In this document: piece after piece, positions 54,002 through 63,356 of the stretch
Position numbering within the stretch: position 1 is the first letter of the stretch
How the letters are laid out: every line of letters starts with the position of its first letter
DNA from: an uncultured Granulosicoccus sp.
GTDB lineage: Bacteria; Pseudomonadota; Gammaproteobacteria; Granulosicoccales; Granulosicoccaceae
Reading direction: 5' to 3'
DNA: 64,000 nt
Assembly (NCBI GenBank): GCA_947495035.1
Contig: CANLXI010000016.1
Coordinates: 1-64,000 of the forward strand
Position numbers and translations under genes: made by a program
The notes under the pieces: model-generated
Told to the model about the DNA's origin: nothing
Database searches by the model: none
Seen by the model: the letters and a program-made list of their open reading frames with translations, nothing else

Positions 54002-54046
54002 GAGCGTCAAGAGCACCGAGAGCACCGAGAGCACCGAGAGCATCAA
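54002..54046. repeat. Five-unit 9-bp tandem repeat
   Basis: GAGCGTCAA, three copies of GAGCACCGA, and GAGCATCAA are consecutive, 45 bp in all, in the convergent interval between the merR and lysR stops. The outer units match each other more than they match the middle ones. Like the heptamer at 22488, it lies between convergent genes. Confidence 0.85.
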
Positions 54047-54060
54047 GGGTGTCATTGGCG

Positions 54061-54978
54061 CTAACTGTACGGCGATAGACGAGCCTGATTCCCCGCATCG
54101 GTGAAATGTTCTACCAGATGGTCAATCAAGGCGCGGACCCGGATATTCAGGTGCCGACTTGCCGGGTACAGAGCCTGCAGGTTCAGTGTGCTGGCTTCGT
54201 GTTCTTCAAACAGCACTCGCAGTTCCCCGTTCTGCAGAAACGGGTCGGCAACGTATTTCGGGCAGCGACCAATCCCCAGACCCTGCGCTGCCATGTGAGC
54301 AATGGCCCGAGGCGAATTTGCCCGGAACGTGCCCTTGATGCGAACCTGCACGGGTCTGTCATCGACATGGAATGTCCACAGGTCGGCGGCCGTCGCCAGG
54401 TCCTGCACCAGACAGTTGTGCGCCGACAAGGCAGCCGGGGTTTCCGGCTCGCCTTCGCGCTGCAGATAGGCGGGTGATGCCACCACCACCAGACGCATTG
54501 TCAGCAGACGCCGCGCAACGAGACTGGAATCGTCCAGATTGCCAAAGCGTACTGCCAGATCAAACCCTTCTTCAACCAGCGCCACCCAGTTATCCGACAA
54601 TTGCAGGTCGATTCGTACCTTGGGATGCTGCTGCTGGAAACGAGCCAGGGCTGCGGGCAAGGCGCTACTGCCAAACGCGGTAGGCGCAGACAGACGAATG
54701 CTGCCAGCCAGCTCCGACTGCCTCGCCTGGACAAGACCTTCGAGTTCATCGAACTGGTCCAGCAGTGGCATGCAACGTTCCAGATAGGCACGCCCGGTAT
54801 CGGTGACGCGAACACTGCGTGTGGTGCGACTGAACAACTGTGCGCCCAGTCGCGCTTCCAGCTGCTGTACATATTTGCTGGCCAGTTTGGTACTGATGCC
54901 CATGCGTCTGGCACCCGCAGTGAAAGACCCTTCAGCAGCTACCGCCACAAAGGTTCGCATACCCTCGATGGTATCCAT
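54061..54978 (-). CDS. LysR-family transcriptional regulator
   Basis: A 305-residue LysR protein with helix-turn-helix in residues 1-60 (FVAVAAEGSFTAGARRMGISTKLASKYVQQLEARLG) and an effector domain (about 88-295). The pattern fits the DmlR/AaeR-like group. It diverges from gstA-like, fusion and DUF1348 genes and presumably regulates them. The ATG at 54978 has AAGGGGCG upstream; a TTG seven codons earlier is also open. Confidence 0.9.
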   Translation of the reverse strand: MDTIEGMRTFVAVAAEGSFTAGARRMGISTKLASKYVQQLEARLGAQLFSRTTRSVRVTDTGRAYLERCMPLLDQFDELEGLVQARQSELAGSIRLSAPTAFGSSALPAALARFQQQHPKVRIDLQLSDNWVALVEEGFDLAVRFGNLDDSSLVARRLLTMRLVVVASPAYLQREGEPETPAALSAHNCLVQDLATAADLWTFHVDDRPVQVRIKGTFRANSPRAIAHMAAQGLGIGRCPKYVADPFLQNGELRVLFEEHEASTLNLQALYPASRHLNIRVRALIDHLVEHFTDAGNQARLSPYS

Positions 54979-55006
54979 GATGCGACTCGCCCCTTTCAAT
55001 TATCTA

Positions 55007-55017
55007 CATTTTGTACA
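55007..55017. promoter_or_regulatory. Motif shared with the second TRAP promoter region
   Basis: CATTTTGTACA in the lysR-GST intergenic region also occurs at 51036-51046 upstream of the second TRAP operon, with AT-rich continuations in both. It sits where a LysR site would be expected. Functional meaning is uncertain. Confidence 0.3.
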
Positions 55018-55113
55018 TTATGATTCCATATTAAAGGTTATTGTTCCCTTGAAGTTACCTAACTACTATCGTGTCTCGTCAGGCAATCCTTCACAGAGAA
55101 CACGAATCACATC

Positions 55114-55734
55114 ATGAACACAGCCATTCGCATTCATCATTTCGAACTCTCCGGCCATTCCCATCGCGTCGCGCTCTTTGCCGAACTTGCAGGTATCGAG
55201 CATGAAATCGTGCTGGTCGATCTGCCGAACGGGGAACACAAGCAAGCCCCCTTTCTGGCCTTGAATCCTGCAGGCCAGGTGCCCGTCATCGAAGACAACA
55301 ACGTGGTCGTCTCGGATTCCAACGCCATTCTGGTGTATCTGGCACGCAAATACGCCCCGACCTGGTTGCCGACAGAGCCGCATCTGGAAGCCGAAGTACA
55401 GAAATTTCTGACCCTGGCAGCCGGTGAGCAGGCTTATGGACCGGCGGCTGCCAGACTCAACACGGTGTTCAACGCCAACTTCGATATCGATTTCACGCAT
55501 GCACTGGCTCATCGTTATCTGGCGCGCATCGATCAGCACCTGAAAGGCCGTGATTTTCTGGTGGGCGATGCCCCCACCATTGCCGATGTCGCACTGTACA
55601 GCTATACCGCTCATGCTCCCGAAGGCAATGTCTCGCTGGACGCCTATCCCAACGTACTCCGCTGGTTGGCCAGTATCGAGGGGTTGCAGGGCTTCAAGGC
55701 AATGCCCACGACCAAAGCCGGCCTGCTGGCCTGA
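55114..55734 (+). CDS. Glutathione S-transferase family protein
   Basis: A 206-residue GST: N-terminal thioredoxin-like domain (SGHSHRVALFAELAGI, NPAGQVPVIED, SDSNAILVYLA) and an all-helical C-terminal domain with the N-capping motif region DAPTIADVALYSY. The S-G-H-S start of helix 1 supplies the likely glutathione-activating serine. First gene of a three-gene unit controlled by the divergent LysR. The substrate is unknown; detoxification of an electrophile is likely. Confidence 0.9.
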   Translation: MNTAIRIHHFELSGHSHRVALFAELAGIEHEIVLVDLPNGEHKQAPFLALNPAGQVPVIEDNNVVVSDSNAILVYLARKYAPTWLPTEPHLEAEVQKFLTLAAGEQAYGPAAARLNTVFNANFDIDFTHALAHRYLARIDQHLKGRDFLVGDAPTIADVALYSYTAHAPEGNVSLDAYPNVLRWLASIEGLQGFKAMPTTKAGLLA

Positions 55735-55763
55735 CCTGACAAACGCAAGACAGGAGAGTTCGC

Positions 55764-57872
55764 ATGAGTGCAGCAACGACAGTCGTACCGGATGATTCAC
55801 CTTTTCACTGGGGAGAGCTTGAACTTCAGACCCGTACCGGCAGTCGTGAATCCCTGGCCGCCTATACCAACAAGGCCATCCGCTCATTCATGCCGGATCA
55901 GCATCGACAATTCTTCGAAGACTTGCCATTCGTCGTCCTGGGCAGTGTTGATGAGCAGGGCAACCCATGGGCCTCCATGCTGTCTGGCAGACCCGGCTTC
56001 ATGCACTCTCCCCTGCCCACGCGGCTCGATGTGTCGGTCAGAGCGCTTCCCGGCGATCCGCTGGCAGGCTCTCTGGCCGTCGGCAAACGTCTTGGACTGA
56101 TCGGTCTGGATCCGAGAACGCGCCGCCGCAATCGCGTCAATGTACACGTGGTGGCATCCACGTCCACCGGCTTTTCGCTGGAAGTCGATCAATCGTTTGG
56201 CAACTGCCCGCAGTACATACAGCGACGATCCATCGATTTCATCCGTGAACCCGGGACTATCGGCGCTGGACATCGTGTCGAGACTCTGAGTTCACTGGAC
56301 GAGGCAGCCACTACCATGATCGCTCGCGCTGATACCTTTTTCGTCTCCAGCTACGTTGATGTCACGGATCGTCCCGACAAGGAAGGTGTGGATGTCTCTC
56401 ACCGCGGCGGCCAACCCGGATTCATCAAGGTCGACGGCAATACGCTGACCATTCCCGATTACTCCGGCAATCGCTTCTTCAACACGCTGGGCAATTTTCT
56501 GGCCAATCCAAAAGCTGGACTGCTGTTCGCTGATTTCAACAGTGGCGAACTGTTGCAGTTGAGTGGCACGGTAGAGCTTCTGGCGGAAAACGACCCCGCC
56601 ATACGGGCATTCAAGGGTGCGGAACGAGGCTGGCGTTTTCATGTGCAGCGAGGGCTGCGCACGCACGACGCCCTGCCATTTCGCTCGAGCTTCATGGATT
56701 ATTCACCCAATACCCTGATGACCGGCAACTGGCAGCAGGTCGAAGCGAAAATGACCGAAGAATCCCTGCGCAGCAGTTGGCGAGATTTCCGAGTCAGCCG
56801 CATTGTGGACGAAAGTACCATCATCCGCTCGTTCCATCTGGAACCCGACGATGACGCCGGCCTGCTACCCGCGAAGGCCGGTCAGCACCTGCTTCTTCGA
56901 GTCACTCCGGCGGGCAGTAACAAGCCGCTGATTCGCTCCTACACTCTGTCTTCCTCACCCGCTGATGATCACTATCGGATTTCGGTGAAGCGAGAAGCCA
57001 GAGGCACGATGTCCAGATATCTGCATGAACATGTGCGCGCGGGAGACCGCATGGAAATCAAGGCACCTGCCGGAGATTTCTGGATTGATCCGACAGAAAA
57101 ACGCCCCGCTGTACTTCTGGCAGCAGGGGTGGGCATTACCCCCATGATCGCCATGGCAAAACAGATTGCCGAACTGGCAAGCCCGGCGCAGCAACTTCGC
57201 CACCTGACCATACTGCATGCCTGCCACTCGAATGATCAACGTGCCTTTGCCGATGAATTCATGCAACTGCAAAAAAGCAGCAATGGGCAGATCGACTACC
57301 ACCGAATCGTCAGTGAAGTGAGTGATGGGGAAGAACAGGCGGTTCACTATGAGCGCAAAGGTCGTATCAACGCCGACATGCTGCGCAGCTTGCTGTCACT
57401 GGACGATTACGATTTCATGCTGTGTGGCCCATCCGCATTCATGCAGTCACTCCATGACGAGCTGCGTAGCCTGGGCGTTCCCGATCACCGTATCCAGGCC
57501 GAAGCCTTCGGACTGTCGAGTCTGATACGAGACTCCACGGCCAGGCCCGAGGAAAATTCTTCGAACATTCCACAACCAGCGTCGACAATGCAAGCAGAAG
57601 AAGCCGAGGAAGCCATGGTGCATTTTGTCGACTCCGGATTCGAACAACGCTGGAGTCATGGAGATCCGACGTTGCTGGAGCTGGCCGAAGCCCACGGCCT
57701 GTCACCTGATCATGGTTGTCGCAGCGGCAATTGCGGTAGCTGTGCCACACGGCTCATCAGCGGGCAGGTCAGCTATCGCACGCCTCCTACTGCCCCCATC
57801 GCGGATACTGAAGTACTCATCTGCTGCGCCGTACCGGCAAAAGGCGCAGAGAAACTTTCCCTGGCCCTTTGA
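55764..57872 (+). CDS. PNPOx-like / ferredoxin reductase / [2Fe-2S] ferredoxin fusion
   Basis: A 702-residue three-part redox protein. Residues about 30-320 form a pyridoxamine-phosphate-oxidase-like FMN split barrel. Residues about 340-590 form a ferredoxin-NAD(P)+ reductase module with the FAD motif RSYTLSS and the nucleotide motif AAGVGITPM. The C-terminal 85 residues form a plant-type ferredoxin with [10 protein letters not shown] and a distal LICC cysteine. The order suggests that electrons flow from NAD(P)H through FAD and FeS to the FMN domain or an external partner. AGGAGAG precedes the ATG. It lies 30 bp after the GST gene. Confidence 0.9.
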   Translation: MSAATTVVPDDSPFHWGELELQTRTGSRESLAAYTNKAIRSFMPDQHRQFFEDLPFVVLGSVDEQGNPWASMLSGRPGFMHSPLPTRLDVSVRALPGDPLAGSLAVGKRLGLIGLDPRTRRRNRVNVHVVASTSTGFSLEVDQSFGNCPQYIQRRSIDFIREPGTIGAGHRVETLSSLDEAATTMIARADTFFVSSYVDVTDRPDKEGVDVSHRGGQPGFIKVDGNTLTIPDYSGNRFFNTLGNFLANPKAGLLFADFNSGELLQLSGTVELLAENDPAIRAFKGAERGWRFHVQRGLRTHDALPFRSSFMDYSPNTLMTGNWQQVEAKMTEESLRSSWRDFRVSRIVDESTIIRSFHLEPDDDAGLLPAKAGQHLLLRVTPAGSNKPLIRSYTLSSSPADDHYRISVKREARGTMSRYLHEHVRAGDRMEIKAPAGDFWIDPTEKRPAVLLAAGVGITPMIAMAKQIAELASPAQQLRHLTILHACHSNDQRAFADEFMQLQKSSNGQIDYHRIVSEVSDGEEQAVHYERKGRINADMLRSLLSLDDYDFMLCGPSAFMQSLHDELRSLGVPDHRIQAEAFGLSSLIRDSTARPEENSSNIPQPASTMQAEEAEEAMVHFVDSGFEQRWSHGDPTLLELAEAHGLSPDHGCRSGNCGSCATRLISGQVSYRTPPTAPIADTEVLICCAVPAKGAEKLSLAL

Positions 57873-57897
57873 ACTTCACCTCTCTGGAAACCTGCAC

Positions 57898-58365
57898 ATG
57901 AACACGCGTCCTCCATTCCCCCCCTTTGATCACACCAGTGCCACAACCAAGGTACGCCTGGCTGAAGATGGCTGGAACAGTCGCGACCTCGCGAAGGTAG
58001 CACAGGCCTATACTCTCGATACCCGCTGGCGCAATCGCTCTACCTTTGTCAACAATCGGGACGAAGCCGAAGCCTTCCTGAAAGGCAAATGGCAGCGTGA
58101 ACTGGACTATCGCCTGATCAAGGAGCTCTGGCTGTTCGCTGGCAACCGAATTGCCGTACGCTATGCTTACGAATGGCACGATGCCGCGGGCGACTGGTTT
58201 CGATCCTACGGCAATGAGAACTGGGAATTCGACGACAGTGGCCTCATGCGCCGCCGCTACGCCAGCATCAACGATCTGGCCATGGCAGAGGCCGACAGAT
58301 TGTTCCACTGGCCATTGGGACGCCGTCCCGATGAGCATCCGGGACTGTCCGAGCTCGGATTGTAG
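57898..58365 (+). CDS. DUF1348 family protein (NTF2-like fold)
   Basis: A 155-residue protein matching the DUF1348 family: [18 protein letters not shown], a TRWRNRS strand, [19 protein letters not shown] and [15 protein letters not shown]. The NTF2-like fold often serves as an enzyme or binding pocket, but no reaction is known for this family. It starts 25 bp after the fusion protein. A much longer open frame beginning inside the fusion gene is not supported. Confidence 0.85.
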   Translation: MNTRPPFPPFDHTSATTKVRLAEDGWNSRDLAKVAQAYTLDTRWRNRSTFVNNRDEAEAFLKGKWQRELDYRLIKELWLFAGNRIAVRYAYEWHDAAGDWFRSYGNENWEFDDSGLMRRRYASINDLAMAEADRLFHWPLGRRPDEHPGLSELGL

Positions 58366-58465
58366 TCAGGTCAAAGGCATAAGCTTATAACCAGAAAGTC
58401 TTGGAGCCAGTCTCGTAGTTGAACGATACTTTTCGCAAGCAGAAAAAGTGACAGCGACAGAGACA

Positions 58466-59074
58466 ATGGTCAGTGATACACGGGAAGAGCTGAACTACAG
58501 GCATCAACTGGCAACCGCCCGGAATGCCATTCATGTTGCTCTGGAAAACAGCTGCCGCCCTATCGTCAGCACCAAGTTCTCGGAGGAATCTGCCGTATTT
58601 CTGCATCTGGTCACGCAGGTCAAGGCAGATATCCCCGTCGTCTGGGTCGATACCGGATATAACACTCGCGCAACGCGGGCCTTTGCCGACGAGCTTCACC
58701 AGAGACTCGATCTCAATCTCAAGACCTACGAGCCGCATGATCACACGATCACGTTTCCGCCAGCGCTCGACGATCCGGAACACGCAGAGTTCACGCACGA
58801 GGTCAAGATCGAACCATTCCAGCGCGCCTTGCAAGAGCTGCAGGCTGATGGCTGGCTCAGTTCGATTCGACGCTATCAATCGGCGCACCGCAGCAAGTTA
58901 CCCACATTTCATACCGCCTCGAATGGCCTGCTGAAAGCCTCGCCCATACTGGAATGGACCGCCGATACGGTAGCCCGTTATCGGTTGGAACATGATCTGC
59001 CGGAAGGCCCGTCGTGCTTCGACCCGACCAAGGGTGAGGCCTTTCGCGAATGTGGCCTTCATCTGAGCGCCTGA
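58466..59074 (+). CDS. cysH: PAPS reductase-type protein (CysH family)
   Basis: About 202 residues of the adenosine-phosphosulfate reductase family. The nucleotide-binding STKFSEESAVFL and VVWVDTGYNT, the WLSSIRRYQSAHR loop and the SPILEWTADTVARYRLEHDLP segment match. The C-terminal ECGLH holds the catalytic cysteine, and the FeS cysteine pairs of APS reductases are absent, so it should reduce PAPS with thioredoxin. The start is uncertain: GTG at 58448 or ATG at 58466. No cysteine-biosynthesis neighbours are visible. Confidence 0.85.
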   Translation: MVSDTREELNYRHQLATARNAIHVALENSCRPIVSTKFSEESAVFLHLVTQVKADIPVVWVDTGYNTRATRAFADELHQRLDLNLKTYEPHDHTITFPPALDDPEHAEFTHEVKIEPFQRALQELQADGWLSSIRRYQSAHRSKLPTFHTASNGLLKASPILEWTADTVARYRLEHDLPEGPSCFDPTKGEAFRECGLHLSA

Positions 59075-59221
59075 GCATCCCCTTGTGCAGAAATCAGCAG
59101 GGCAAGTGGCACAATGCCGTCAGAAAGGCTGTCGATGTTACAGAGCTGGCTTTTGCATGTACCACCTCTGACTGCCTGTGTATGATGGTCACTTGAATCG
59201 ACCGCGAGAGTCATCTTGTCA

Positions 59222-60124
59222 ATGAGCACAGGCCTGTATTCGCCGATTGCCCCTGAACTCGAGCCTCGCGACGTGGACGATCGATCGGTACTGGCTTTCT
59301 GCCACGGACTGCCAAGCCCGCTGGTTCGATGGCATGGCCACGACGAATACGAATTGCACCTGATCGTCGAAGGTAACGGCCAGATGTTCGTCGGTGATCA
59401 TGCAGGCCCGTTTACCGCTCGCCATCTGATCATGCTAGGCCCCATGCAGCCACATAACTGGGTCAGTGATGTAGCGCCAGAGCAAACCCTTGAACTTCGC
59501 GATTTTGTCGTCCAGTTCAGGCGAGATCTTGTCGCATCCATGGCCGCCAACATACCTGAGGTCAATGCACTGCTGCCTCTGCTGAAGCGATCGCAGCTTG
59601 GCCTGGAATTCTCCGAGTCCCTGGGCAACAAGGCCATGACCTTCTTCGAGCGCATGATCGAGAGTGATCAGATCACACGTCTTGCCCTGCTGATCGATTT
59701 TCTGGGAGTGCTGAATCGCGAATCACGATACCGCGTACTGTGCGACAGCATGCCGGAATCGAAACAGAACGAGGCGGCACGCAGCAGAATCGATCAGATA
59801 ACCAGCTATATTGCGGCCAATCATACTCAGGACCTGCGTCTCTCGGAAGTGTCCAGAGTCAGTGGCATGAGTGAAAGCGCCTTCTCACGATTCTTCACTC
59901 GTTCCACCGGCACCAATTTCAATCGCTACCTCAATCGTTTGCGCATAACCCACGCCTGTGAACTGCTTGGTGAGGGCAAACTGGCGATAACCGACGTCTG
60001 CCATGAAGTGGGATTTCACAACATTGCCAACTTCAATCGGCATTTTCGCGAACTCAAGTCCATGACACCGCGAGAATACCGCAAGCTGGTGCAACAACGA
60101 TATTCCTCACCAGCGAACGACTGA
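59222..60124 (+). CDS. AraC-family transcriptional regulator
   Basis: A 300-residue regulator with an N-terminal cupin effector domain (HDEYELHLIVEGNGQMFVGD, MQPHNWVSD) and a C-terminal pair of helix-turn-helix motifs (about residues 195-292; LSEVSRVSGMSESAFSRFFTRSTG and ITDVCHEVGFHNIANFNRHFRE). It stands alone; its target is unknown, and no catabolic gene adjoins it. The ATG at 59222 is preferred to a TTG at 59216. The 5' gap of about 150 bp shows no second gene. Confidence 0.9.
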   Translation: MSTGLYSPIAPELEPRDVDDRSVLAFCHGLPSPLVRWHGHDEYELHLIVEGNGQMFVGDHAGPFTARHLIMLGPMQPHNWVSDVAPEQTLELRDFVVQFRRDLVASMAANIPEVNALLPLLKRSQLGLEFSESLGNKAMTFFERMIESDQITRLALLIDFLGVLNRESRYRVLCDSMPESKQNEAARSRIDQITSYIAANHTQDLRLSEVSRVSGMSESAFSRFFTRSTGTNFNRYLNRLRITHACELLGEGKLAITDVCHEVGFHNIANFNRHFRELKSMTPREYRKLVQQRYSSPAND

Positions 60125-60224
60125 ATCCTTCCAAAACAACCGCTCGAACCCGGACCGTACCAGTCCTGTCACCCACCTTCATGGCGACAACGGACGGCCG
60201 GGCAAGTCCATCGCACCGGTCCGA

Positions 60225-61295
60225 TCAGGAGTCAGCACCCTGATCATCATCCCCGTCAAGCGTCCCCGGCAATGCAAACCTGACAACAGCCCCCCGCCCG
60301 CTCATCGGAGCTTCGGCGTTCAGTGATCCTCCGCGTGATTTCAGCAGACTGCGAATGCCCAGCAGGCCATAGCCATTGCCCGGGCGTTGTTCGGCCCCAT
60401 TGAGAAATCGCACGGTGGACTCATCAAACCCCACTCCATCATCACTGACGGTAATCTGAAAGAATCCCTCGTAGAGTGTGGTCGCAGACACATGCAATGC
60501 AATCGGTTTGCCCGCGTTGTGCTTGATTGCATTGTCAATCAGGTTTCGCAATACGATCTGGGTTGCTGTCTTGTCGGCATGCACACTTCGAGAGTCAATG
60601 GTGACTACATGCCGTCCAGTCGGGTCCAGCATGATCAGAATATCGCGACACAGCACATCCAGTTCGAACCGCTCGACAGACTCGGTGGCGCCAGTGGCTT
60701 CGGCATGATCAAGCACGTCGGAAATCAACACCAATGCCTGGTTGGCTACCTGATCCAGCTTCTGAATGACCTGCAACTTGCCATCCCCCAGATCCGTGAA
60801 ACCGTCTTGCAGCATGCCGCTCAAGGCCTTCACATTACGCAAGGGACTGCGCAAGTCATGGGCCGCCAGACTGATGAAGGCTTCCAGTTCGCGCGTTACC
60901 GACATCGTCCGACTGCGCTCATCCTGCAGCTCGTACTCTGCAGTGACCTCCTTGACAGTTCCAATGATGCGGGCGACCTCGCCACTGTCGGATGTCACCG
61001 GCTTCAGGTGGGTACGTATGTGCCGAATTCTTCCCTCGATCGGAAACTGCAATTCGAATGTCTTCGCCTCTCCCGACTGCATTACGCTGACATGACGCTG
61101 AAAGATGACCTTGCCAAGTTCGCCCTGATAGACTTCCTCGGCTGTCTTGCCAAGCGCCTGCTCGGCGCTGAAATTCACGAGACGGCAGGCGGCATCATTG
61201 AATGAGGCGAACACCGGCAGACCCCGCGAGTCGCTCTCCAGCACAAAGACCGGCGTCTCGACGCCATTGAGCAACTCTGCGTCATGGTGATCCAT
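60225..61295 (-). CDS. PAS-domain sensor histidine kinase
   Basis: A 356-residue kinase without membrane helices. A PAS domain (residues about 10-125, VFVLESDSRGLPVFASFNDAACRL) is followed by a HisKA dimerisation domain with H-box FISLAAHDLRSPLRNV and an HATPase domain with N-box LRNLIDNAIKHN, DDGVGF and GNGYGLLGIRSL. It is likely cytoplasmic and senses a small molecule or redox state through PAS. No response regulator is adjacent, so it is an orphan here. The DUF4404 gene ends 28 bp upstream. Confidence 0.9.
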   Translation of the reverse strand: MDHHDAELLNGVETPVFVLESDSRGLPVFASFNDAACRLVNFSAEQALGKTAEEVYQGELGKVIFQRHVSVMQSGEAKTFELQFPIEGRIRHIRTHLKPVTSDSGEVARIIGTVKEVTAEYELQDERSRTMSVTRELEAFISLAAHDLRSPLRNVKALSGMLQDGFTDLGDGKLQVIQKLDQVANQALVLISDVLDHAEATGATESVERFELDVLCRDILIMLDPTGRHVVTIDSRSVHADKTATQIVLRNLIDNAIKHNAGKPIALHVSATTLYEGFFQITVSDDGVGFDESTVRFLNGAEQRPGNGYGLLGIRSLLKSRGGSLNAEAPMSGRGAVVRFALPGTLDGDDDQGADS

Positions 61296-61322
61296 CAAAA
61301 GCTCGAAACGTCTTGATGGGGT

Positions 61323-61589
61323 TCAGATTCCCATGGCGGCAAGCCGCGTCATCAGATCATTGGCCATCGCCGTCACTCGAGGATACCTCGCCTCATAGGT
61401 CTCGATGAGTTCCTTCATCGTGTCCGCCGTAGACGCTTCCGGTGACAACTCATTGCCATGCAGTTGAGCTTCCATGAGACTAGCCAACTGCGTCAGATGT
61501 GCCTTGGTCTGCTCGTCACTATCCTCCAGGGCGTCGATTTCGGTTCTCAGTCCCTCGATAGCCTTGCTCAGCTCAGCCTTGTTAGTCAT
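61323..61589 (-). CDS. DUF4404 family small protein
   Basis: An 88-residue acidic, helical protein with an N-terminal coiled-coil-like region (LSKAIEGLRTEIDALEDSDEQTK) and a C-terminal hydrophobic helix-rich segment. The pattern matches DUF4404 proteins of gammaproteobacteria, whose function is unknown. It lies between the kinase and phospholipase-like genes, in the same direction. Confidence 0.7.
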   Translation of the reverse strand: MTNKAELSKAIEGLRTEIDALEDSDEQTKAHLTQLASLMEAQLHGNELSPEASTADTMKELIETYEARYPRVTAMANDLMTRLAAMGI

Positions 61590-61663
61590 CTTCCGTCACC
61601 TGAATAATATAGTTCATGTTTACCGCCAGTTGATTCACCTTTCACTCAACGTGGAATCTCAGT

Positions 61664-63214
61664 CTACAACAACCACTCCACCGGCAGCCACGACATCAAG
61701 TACACACCCATTCTTTGCCAATGTGTCGTATTCGGCTCCAGATGGTGCACTTCAGCGTCATTCTGATCCGAACGGTCCTCCCACAGCAGTCGATCTTGCG
61801 CATCCAGTTTCAGATGATAGGCAATTTCTTCCAGCCTGTCAGTCAGAGAACCGTGCAGCCTGGCGGCCAGGGTGGCGTTTTCGAACACGATCCCCATCTC
61901 GGTATTGTGGATGGCCGAGCGTGGGTCCAGATTGAAGGAACCGACAAAGAGTCGCTCACGATCGATGAGAAATGTCTTTGCATGAAGGCTCGAGCGCTTC
62001 GATCCCAGCAACTTCAGGTGTCGCTGCCCGGGATCGACATCGGGCATGAATTCGTACAGCCTGATGCCGAGCTCAACCATCTGGCGTCGGTAGTCGATGT
62101 AGCCGGCATGTACGGCCAGCACATCATTGGCCGCAAACGAGTTGGTCAGCACCGTCACCTCGACACCACGCTGGCGCAGTTCGCGAAACAGATCCATGCC
62201 CCAGGAACCGGGGATCAGGTAGGGCGATGAAATCAGCAAGGTCCTGCGGGCCGACCGCATCAGTGTCATGATTTCCGGTGTCAGACTGCCGTCTGTATCG
62301 AAAAGCCGGCTCAGTACTTTCTCGGGAGGATCGCACAGGACTTCGGCATCACAGCTGCAGACATCCAGACTACGGCGGATGAGCTGCTGCGGTGGCAGTT
62401 CATCGGCCTCATCAGACTCGCTGACAAAGCGCTGCCCGGCCTCTTTCACCTGCAACAGCCACTGTTGATAGAGTTCCATTGGCGCAGGTGCAGCGACCGC
62501 GGCACAGTCCAGTGACAAGCCACCACACCAGTAAGCGTCAAACTGTCTTACCACATCGCTTGCCACCTTGCCGGCGGCCAGCATGTCGTAATCGCTGAAT
62601 GACACACGGGCATCGACGCCGAAATATTCATCGCCGATGTTTCGCCCACCGACAACGCAGGCAGCAGCATCGACGGTAAAGGACTTGTTGTGCATCCTCC
62701 GGCTGGATCGCGGGAATCTCAGAATGAAATCCAGCGGTCGGGCAAAACGCAGGTACAAGGGGTTGAAGATGCGAATCTCCAGATTATCGATCTCGCCTGC
62801 CAATCTGGACAGCAAGGCATCACGCTCTTTCAGATCGATATCATCGAGCAGCAGCCTGACCCTTACACCCCGTTCGGCCGCTGCGATGAGCATGGCAAGC
62901 AAGCCACGGCCAGATTCATCATCATGGAACACATAGTACTGAGCATCGATGGTGCGGTCGGCAAGTCGTGCCAGCTCGATGCGACTCAGGAACGATTCAC
63001 GGGCATCACCCAATGGAAAACACAGGGAATCGGACTGCTCGCCATGTTGGTCATTCCAGTCATCCAGCACCCGACCAAGTCGAGTATCTGCCGTGTCGCC
63101 TTGCTCAGGCGACTTCTCGGGATCGACACGGCAGACAAGGCGGGCTCGCCAGCGCAGCAGACAGATGGCTGACGCCATCAACAGAACCCCGACCAACCCG
63201 TTTGCAAGTGTCAT
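61664..63214 (-). CDS. Phospholipase D-family protein, cardiolipin-synthase-like (ClsC type)
   Basis: A 516-residue protein with an N-terminal membrane helix and two HKD half-sites: HNKSFTVDAAACVVGGRNIGDEYFG in the first half and HAKTFLIDRERLFVGSFNLDPRS in the second. The arrangement and the DARVSFSDYDMLAAG segment match bacterial ClsC-type cardiolipin synthases. It probably transfers phosphatidyl groups at the inner membrane. It has no obvious partner gene in the window. Confidence 0.88.
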   Translation of the reverse strand: MTLANGLVGVLLMASAICLLRWRARLVCRVDPEKSPEQGDTADTRLGRVLDDWNDQHGEQSDSLCFPLGDARESFLSRIELARLADRTIDAQYYVFHDDESGRGLLAMLIAAAERGVRVRLLLDDIDLKERDALLSRLAGEIDNLEIRIFNPLYLRFARPLDFILRFPRSSRRMHNKSFTVDAAACVVGGRNIGDEYFGVDARVSFSDYDMLAAGKVASDVVRQFDAYWCGGLSLDCAAVAAPAPMELYQQWLLQVKEAGQRFVSESDEADELPPQQLIRRSLDVCSCDAEVLCDPPEKVLSRLFDTDGSLTPEIMTLMRSARRTLLISSPYLIPGSWGMDLFRELRQRGVEVTVLTNSFAANDVLAVHAGYIDYRRQMVELGIRLYEFMPDVDPGQRHLKLLGSKRSSLHAKTFLIDRERLFVGSFNLDPRSAIHNTEMGIVFENATLAARLHGSLTDRLEEIAYHLKLDAQDRLLWEDRSDQNDAEVHHLEPNTTHWQRMGVYLMSWLPVEWLL

Positions 63215-63356
63215 GGCGACGATTGTCGCAGTTTGCGCGCCAGGCGGCCATCCTTGCAGAATACCTGTTCAGGAAGAGCACTGCGCGTTGTTTCGTGCAG
63301 CGGGATCGAAGAAGCCGTCGGGCTTGAGCACGGTCAGGTCCTGTGTTCCGGTAACA

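Noticed and set aside
53685..54104. Open frame encoding Glu-Ser-Thr repeats over the 9-bp tandem array
   Set aside because: It overlaps merR in another frame, has no ribosome site and shows no family features.
57625..57897. Long N-terminal extension of the DUF1348 protein
   Set aside because: The extension lies within the ferredoxin domain of the fusion gene in another frame. The ATG at 57898 gives the family's normal length.
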